Positions 61,507 through 64,000 of a DNA stretch of 64,000 nucleotides are shown piece after piece. The notes below the pieces were generated by a model. It saw only the letters and a program-made list of their open reading frames with translations, was not told the origin of the DNA and searched no databases. Positions within the stretch are counted from its first letter, which is position 1. Every line of letters begins with the position of its first letter. Made by a program: the position numbers and the translations under genes. Origin of the DNA: an uncultured Lachnospiraceae bacterium (GTDB lineage Bacteria > Bacillota > Clostridia > Lachnospirales > Lachnospiraceae); the NCBI GenBank assembly GCA_902760755.1, contig CACWHK010000006.1, positions 1-64,000 on the forward strand, read 5' to 3'.

Positions 61507-61727
61507 GCCTGTTTTGGATGACATAAAGTAAAATTAAGTAAATAATTAACTAAAATAATAAAAAAACTAACTAAATTTAGCAAAAAAGCCTTGTGCTGCT
61601 ACAAGTTATGTGGTATATTTTACCTATATAAATGTGCGGTACAAGGCATTTTTATACAAACCCTCCAAAATCCTTTGGCACTGGATTAACCCAAAGTTAA
61701 GCAAGAAATGGGGCTGGATAAAAGTAA
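61507..61727 (+). promoter_or_regulatory. AT-rich control region of the GH26 gene
   Basis: 221 bases. TTAAGTA (61534-61540), TTAACTAAA (61546-61554) and AAATTTAGCAAAA (61573-61585) match the sites before the phosphohexomutase gene. A possible promoter is TTGTGC (61591-61596), spacer 17, TATATT (61614-61619). GCCTTGT (61588-61594) and ACAAGGC (61641-61647), followed by ATTTTTAT, form a dyad around it, which could be an operator or a weak terminator of lacI. Confidence 0.6.
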
Positions 61728-62921
61728 ATGAAGCGGAGTCGGATCGGAAAAAAGAATAGAATAAAAACTATCTTAGTGGCTGCGCTCCTTTTACTTTTAT
61801 CCGGACAGTGTCCGGCCTGCGGGAAAGCAGACGTATCCTCGGAGGCTTCGGGACAGGCGGGAAGTGAAGAAGAAGCGGAAAATCCATTTAAGGTAAAAAG
61901 TGAACTGTCAGATGCGGAGGCTTCCGTGAATGCGAAGCGGATCTACCGGTATCTGGCAGATAATTACGGAAAAAACATCATTTCCGGACAGTACTGTGAT
62001 AAGGGGATCTTCGGTCATGAGATGGCGGTGATCTGGAAGGCTACGGGAAAGTTTCCCGCCATGGTGGGTCTGGACATGATGGATGCCTCCCCGTCACGGA
62101 TCGCCTACGGCACGGAGTGCAAGACCATAGATCAGGCCATCGAAGCCTGGGAGAACAACAGTCTGGTCACCATCTGCTGGCACTGGAATGCGCCGTCCAA
62201 GTATCTGACCGGAACCTGGTACAGCGGATTCTATAAGGAACACACGAACATCGATCTGGATAAGATCATGAACGGACAGGATCCGGAGGGCTACAGCCTC
62301 CTGATGTCCGACATGGACGCCATAGCGAAGGAGCTGACCCGGCTTCGGGATCTGGATATCCCGGTGCTCTGGAGACCGCTTCATGAGGCCAGCGGCGGAT
62401 GGTTCTGGTGGGGCAACTGTGATGCAGAGTCCTATATACAGCTGTACCGCCTGATGTATGAGAAGTTTACGAAGGAGTATTCCCTCCACAATCTGATCTG
62501 GGTATGGAACGGACAGTCGAAGAGCTGGTATCCCGGAGATGATGTGGTGGATCTGCTGGGAGACGACATTTACCCCGGAAAGCATAAGTACTCCTCGCAG
62601 CAGTCGAAGTATAACAACCTGAAAAACACCACCGACACTCCCATGATCGCGGCAATGACTGAAAATGGATGCCTTTTTGATCCGGATTCTGCGGTTGCGG
62701 ACGGAGCCATGTGGAGTTATTTTGGAACCTGGGGCGGTGAATTCGTTACCGATTCCGATACCCTGAACGTATATTCCGAGACCTATACCGAGAAGGAAAT
62801 GCTGGAAAAGGTTTATAACCACGAGCGGGTCATCACCCGCGATGAGCTTCCGGATCTGAAGACCTACGGGGACGTGGAGAAGACGGAGAATACCGGGAGC
62901 GAGGGGACAACGGCAGAGTAA
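61728..62921 (+). CDS. GH26 beta-mannanase, exported
   Basis: 397 residues. Hydrophobic signal (about 13-27) followed by two Cys (28 and 31); the lipobox is not standard, so secretion or lipid anchoring is open. The GH26 domain has NAKRIYRYLADNYGKNIISGQY, acid/base Glu220 in LWRPLHEASGGWFWWG, LIWVWNGQSKSWYPGDDVVDLLGDDIY and nucleophile Glu312 in IAAMTENGCLFDP. Cuts beta-1,4-mannan outside the cell. A Thr/Glu-rich tail ends the protein. The ribosome-binding site is weak, so translation may be regulated. Confidence 0.94.
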   Translation: MKRSRIGKKNRIKTILVAALLLLLSGQCPACGKADVSSEASGQAGSEEEAENPFKVKSELSDAEASVNAKRIYRYLADNYGKNIISGQYCDKGIFGHEMAVIWKATGKFPAMVGLDMMDASPSRIAYGTECKTIDQAIEAWENNSLVTICWHWNAPSKYLTGTWYSGFYKEHTNIDLDKIMNGQDPEGYSLLMSDMDAIAKELTRLRDLDIPVLWRPLHEASGGWFWWGNCDAESYIQLYRLMYEKFTKEYSLHNLIWVWNGQSKSWYPGDDVVDLLGDDIYPGKHKYSSQQSKYNNLKNTTDTPMIAAMTENGCLFDPDSAVADGAMWSYFGTWGGEFVTDSDTLNVYSETYTEKEMLEKVYNHERVITRDELPDLKTYGDVEKTENTGSEGTTAE

Positions 62922-62983
62922 GATTCTTTGTGCTTCGCACTCAGAATGACACACATTGTCATCCGGAGCAAAGCGAAGGATCT
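62922..62983. repeat. Dispersed palindromic repeat, copy 6
   Basis: GATTCTTTG...CTCAGAATGACA, then TGTCATCCGGAG...GAAGGATCT, two inverted arms starting at the first base after the GH26 stop. Confidence 0.75.
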
Positions 62984-63009
62984 CCAAGCTTGAAAGAAAG
63001 AGGGGCGGC

Positions 63010-63744
63010 ATGCAGCGGACCGAAAGCATGGATCAGTTCAAACAACGAAATAATGAGCAGGATCCCATGCGGAGGGAGCGGATGTCCATCCGACAGATCC
63101 TCTTTGATGTGGACGGACCGGTGGTCACCTTTCTTACCAAGACCGGAGAGCTGATCCTTCTGGGCCTCATCTACGTGCTTTGCTGTCTCCCGGTGGTTAC
63201 CTTCGGAGCAGCTACCACATCCCTCTACAATGCCGTGGGAAAGAGCATCCGCCATGGCCGGGGCTATCCGGTGCGGGAGTTCTTCCGGGGGATGAAGCAG
63301 TACTTTAAGAGGTCCACCATCGCAGGACTGATCCTTCTTGCCTGGTGCGCGGGACTTGTCCTTCTGAACATGAAGGCAGTCCATGTGGAGCAGTCACTGC
63401 AGTCATTTGCGGCAAAGGGCTTTGTAATCCTGGTGATCCTGACCCTGGCCATCGCAGTATACCTCTTCCCGATCCTGTCGAGATTCCGCGTCAGTGTCGG
63501 AGGGGCTTTCTCCATGGCGTTTATCATCAGCGGACAGCATTTCATCGTTACACTGATCCACATAGCGGTATTTGCAGGGCTTGTATATCTTTACATCTTC
63601 GTAATCCCGATCCTGACACTGCTGTTCATCCCGGCCTTCTGGATGCTGGGTTCGAACCTGCTGCTGGAACGGGTGCTGAAGGATTACATGCCGGAACCGA
63701 CGGAAGAAGAGAAGGACCGTTGGTACTATGAAAACTGGGAGTGA
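63010..63744 (+). CDS. YesL-like (DUF624) membrane protein
   Basis: 244 residues. After a charged N-terminus come LILLGLIYVLCCLPVVTFGAATTSLYNAVGKSI and four more membrane segments (five in all), the DUF624 pattern; ends with the acidic EPTEEEKDRWYYENWE typical of YesL. YesL proteins accompany polysaccharide-uptake ABC transporters in Bacilli and Clostridia, so a transporter may follow beyond the window. ATG 63010 has AGAGGGGCGG upstream; an earlier ATG lies in the repeat. Confidence 0.88.
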   Translation: MQRTESMDQFKQRNNEQDPMRRERMSIRQILFDVDGPVVTFLTKTGELILLGLIYVLCCLPVVTFGAATTSLYNAVGKSIRHGRGYPVREFFRGMKQYFKRSTIAGLILLAWCAGLVLLNMKAVHVEQSLQSFAAKGFVILVILTLAIAVYLFPILSRFRVSVGGAFSMAFIISGQHFIVTLIHIAVFAGLVYLYIFVIPILTLLFIPAFWMLGSNLLLERVLKDYMPEPTEEEKDRWYYENWE

Positions 63745-63755
63745 GGTTTGAAACT

Positions 63756-64000
63756 ATGTCGCAGAAGGTGCGAAATCGGATCATATGGTGTGCAGTACTA
63801 CTTGCCGTGGTACTGTTCTTTGTGTTGCGTGCGGTATTTGCCAAGGATACGGTGGTACCCGGAGACGCAAAGATCGCCTACAGTACGGATTACGGCCGGT
63901 ACCTCACCGAGGTTCCCGACAGGAACCGTCCGGATGCAGTGATCGAGATCGCAGCAGATGCATTTACCTCCTATACGGAAGAGGGGAAGGACACGACACC
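63756..64000 (+). CDS. Membrane-anchored exported protein, N-terminal part (runs out of the window)
   Basis: ATG 63756 opens a frame to the end of the window (81 codons). It starts MSQKVRNRIIWC and continues with a hydrophobic anchor (about 10-26), then AKDTVVPGDAKIAYSTDYGRYLTEVPDRNR, a non-cytosolic sequence. A GAGG signal is about 8 bases upstream, and the gene starts 11 bases after the YesL stop, which suggests an operon. The function cannot be told from this much; a large extracellular sugar-binding protein is possible from context. Confidence 0.65.
   Translation, partial: MSQKVRNRIIWCAVLLAVVLFFVLRAVFAKDTVVPGDAKIAYSTDYGRYLTEVPDRNRPDAVIEIAADAFTSYTEEGKDTT

Overview
The window looks like a chromosome segment of an anaerobic Firmicute, most probably a Lachnospiraceae (Clostridia) from a gut or rumen. 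The grounds are the short Gram-positive-type glucose-6-phosphate isomerase, a monomolecular lipoprotein-based glycan system with LacI control, a sodium-type F-ATP synthase c subunit, and a NuoG-like formate dehydrogenase with its own molybdenum cofactor locus. Base composition is moderately GC-rich by eye. The first 370 bases and parts of the gene at 42505-44478 look more AT-rich. Gene density is high, nearly all genes lie on the plus strand, and I found no rRNA, tRNA, CRISPR array, transposase or phage gene.

Layout. 1-372: end of an unknown gene. 429-1496 (minus): murG. 1792-11922: pgi, an RNA methyltransferase, a membrane-anchored papain-like protease, rdgB, a YfcE phosphodiesterase, an RlmD-like uracil methyltransferase, a (p)ppGpp synthetase-like protein (minus) and a SpoIIE/RsbU-type phosphatase. 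12065-29015: one long formate dehydrogenase and molybdenum cofactor operon. It holds a NuoF-GltD fusion, FDH alpha, moeA, a TAXI solute-binding lipoprotein with GltS, a TSCPD protein, a mobA-mobB fusion, a second MoeA-like protein, moaC, modABC, moaA, a MOSC-MogA fusion and fdhD. 29123-34651: SPFH protein, aminotransferase, HAD phosphatase and a GGDEF-EAL protein. 34737-42505: complete atp operon (Z I B E F H A G D C). 42505-44478: DUF885 lipoprotein. 44666-50764: TetR, a GT-B-like protein, a GPH sugar symporter and a GH36 alpha-galactosidase. 50832-52118: small membrane proteins and a lipoprotein. 52311-62921: beta-mannan locus. 63010-64000: YesL-like protein and the start of a membrane-anchored protein.

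How it works together. Mannan locus: GH26 and GH5 enzymes at the cell surface cut (gluco)mannan, GH36 removes galactose side groups, and cytoplasmic GH113 acts on oligosaccharides. The epimerase plus GH130 phosphorylase turn mannobiose into mannose-1-phosphate and glucose, and ManA and the phosphohexomutase feed glycolysis. Matching AT-rich motifs upstream of the mutase and GH26 genes suggest common control by the adjacent LacI protein. Formate locus: every step visible (Mo uptake, MoaA/MoaC, MogA/MoeA insertion, MobA/B nucleotide attachment, FdhD sulfuration) serves one Cys-type formate dehydrogenase; MPT synthase genes are not in the window.

The most unusual layer is non-coding: a dispersed TCATTCTGAG/GAAGAATC palindrome family (six places, one read in frame inside moeA), long structured spacers inside the atp operon, and a pair of large related palindromic elements at 57615-58096, one of which supplies the C-terminus of ManA.
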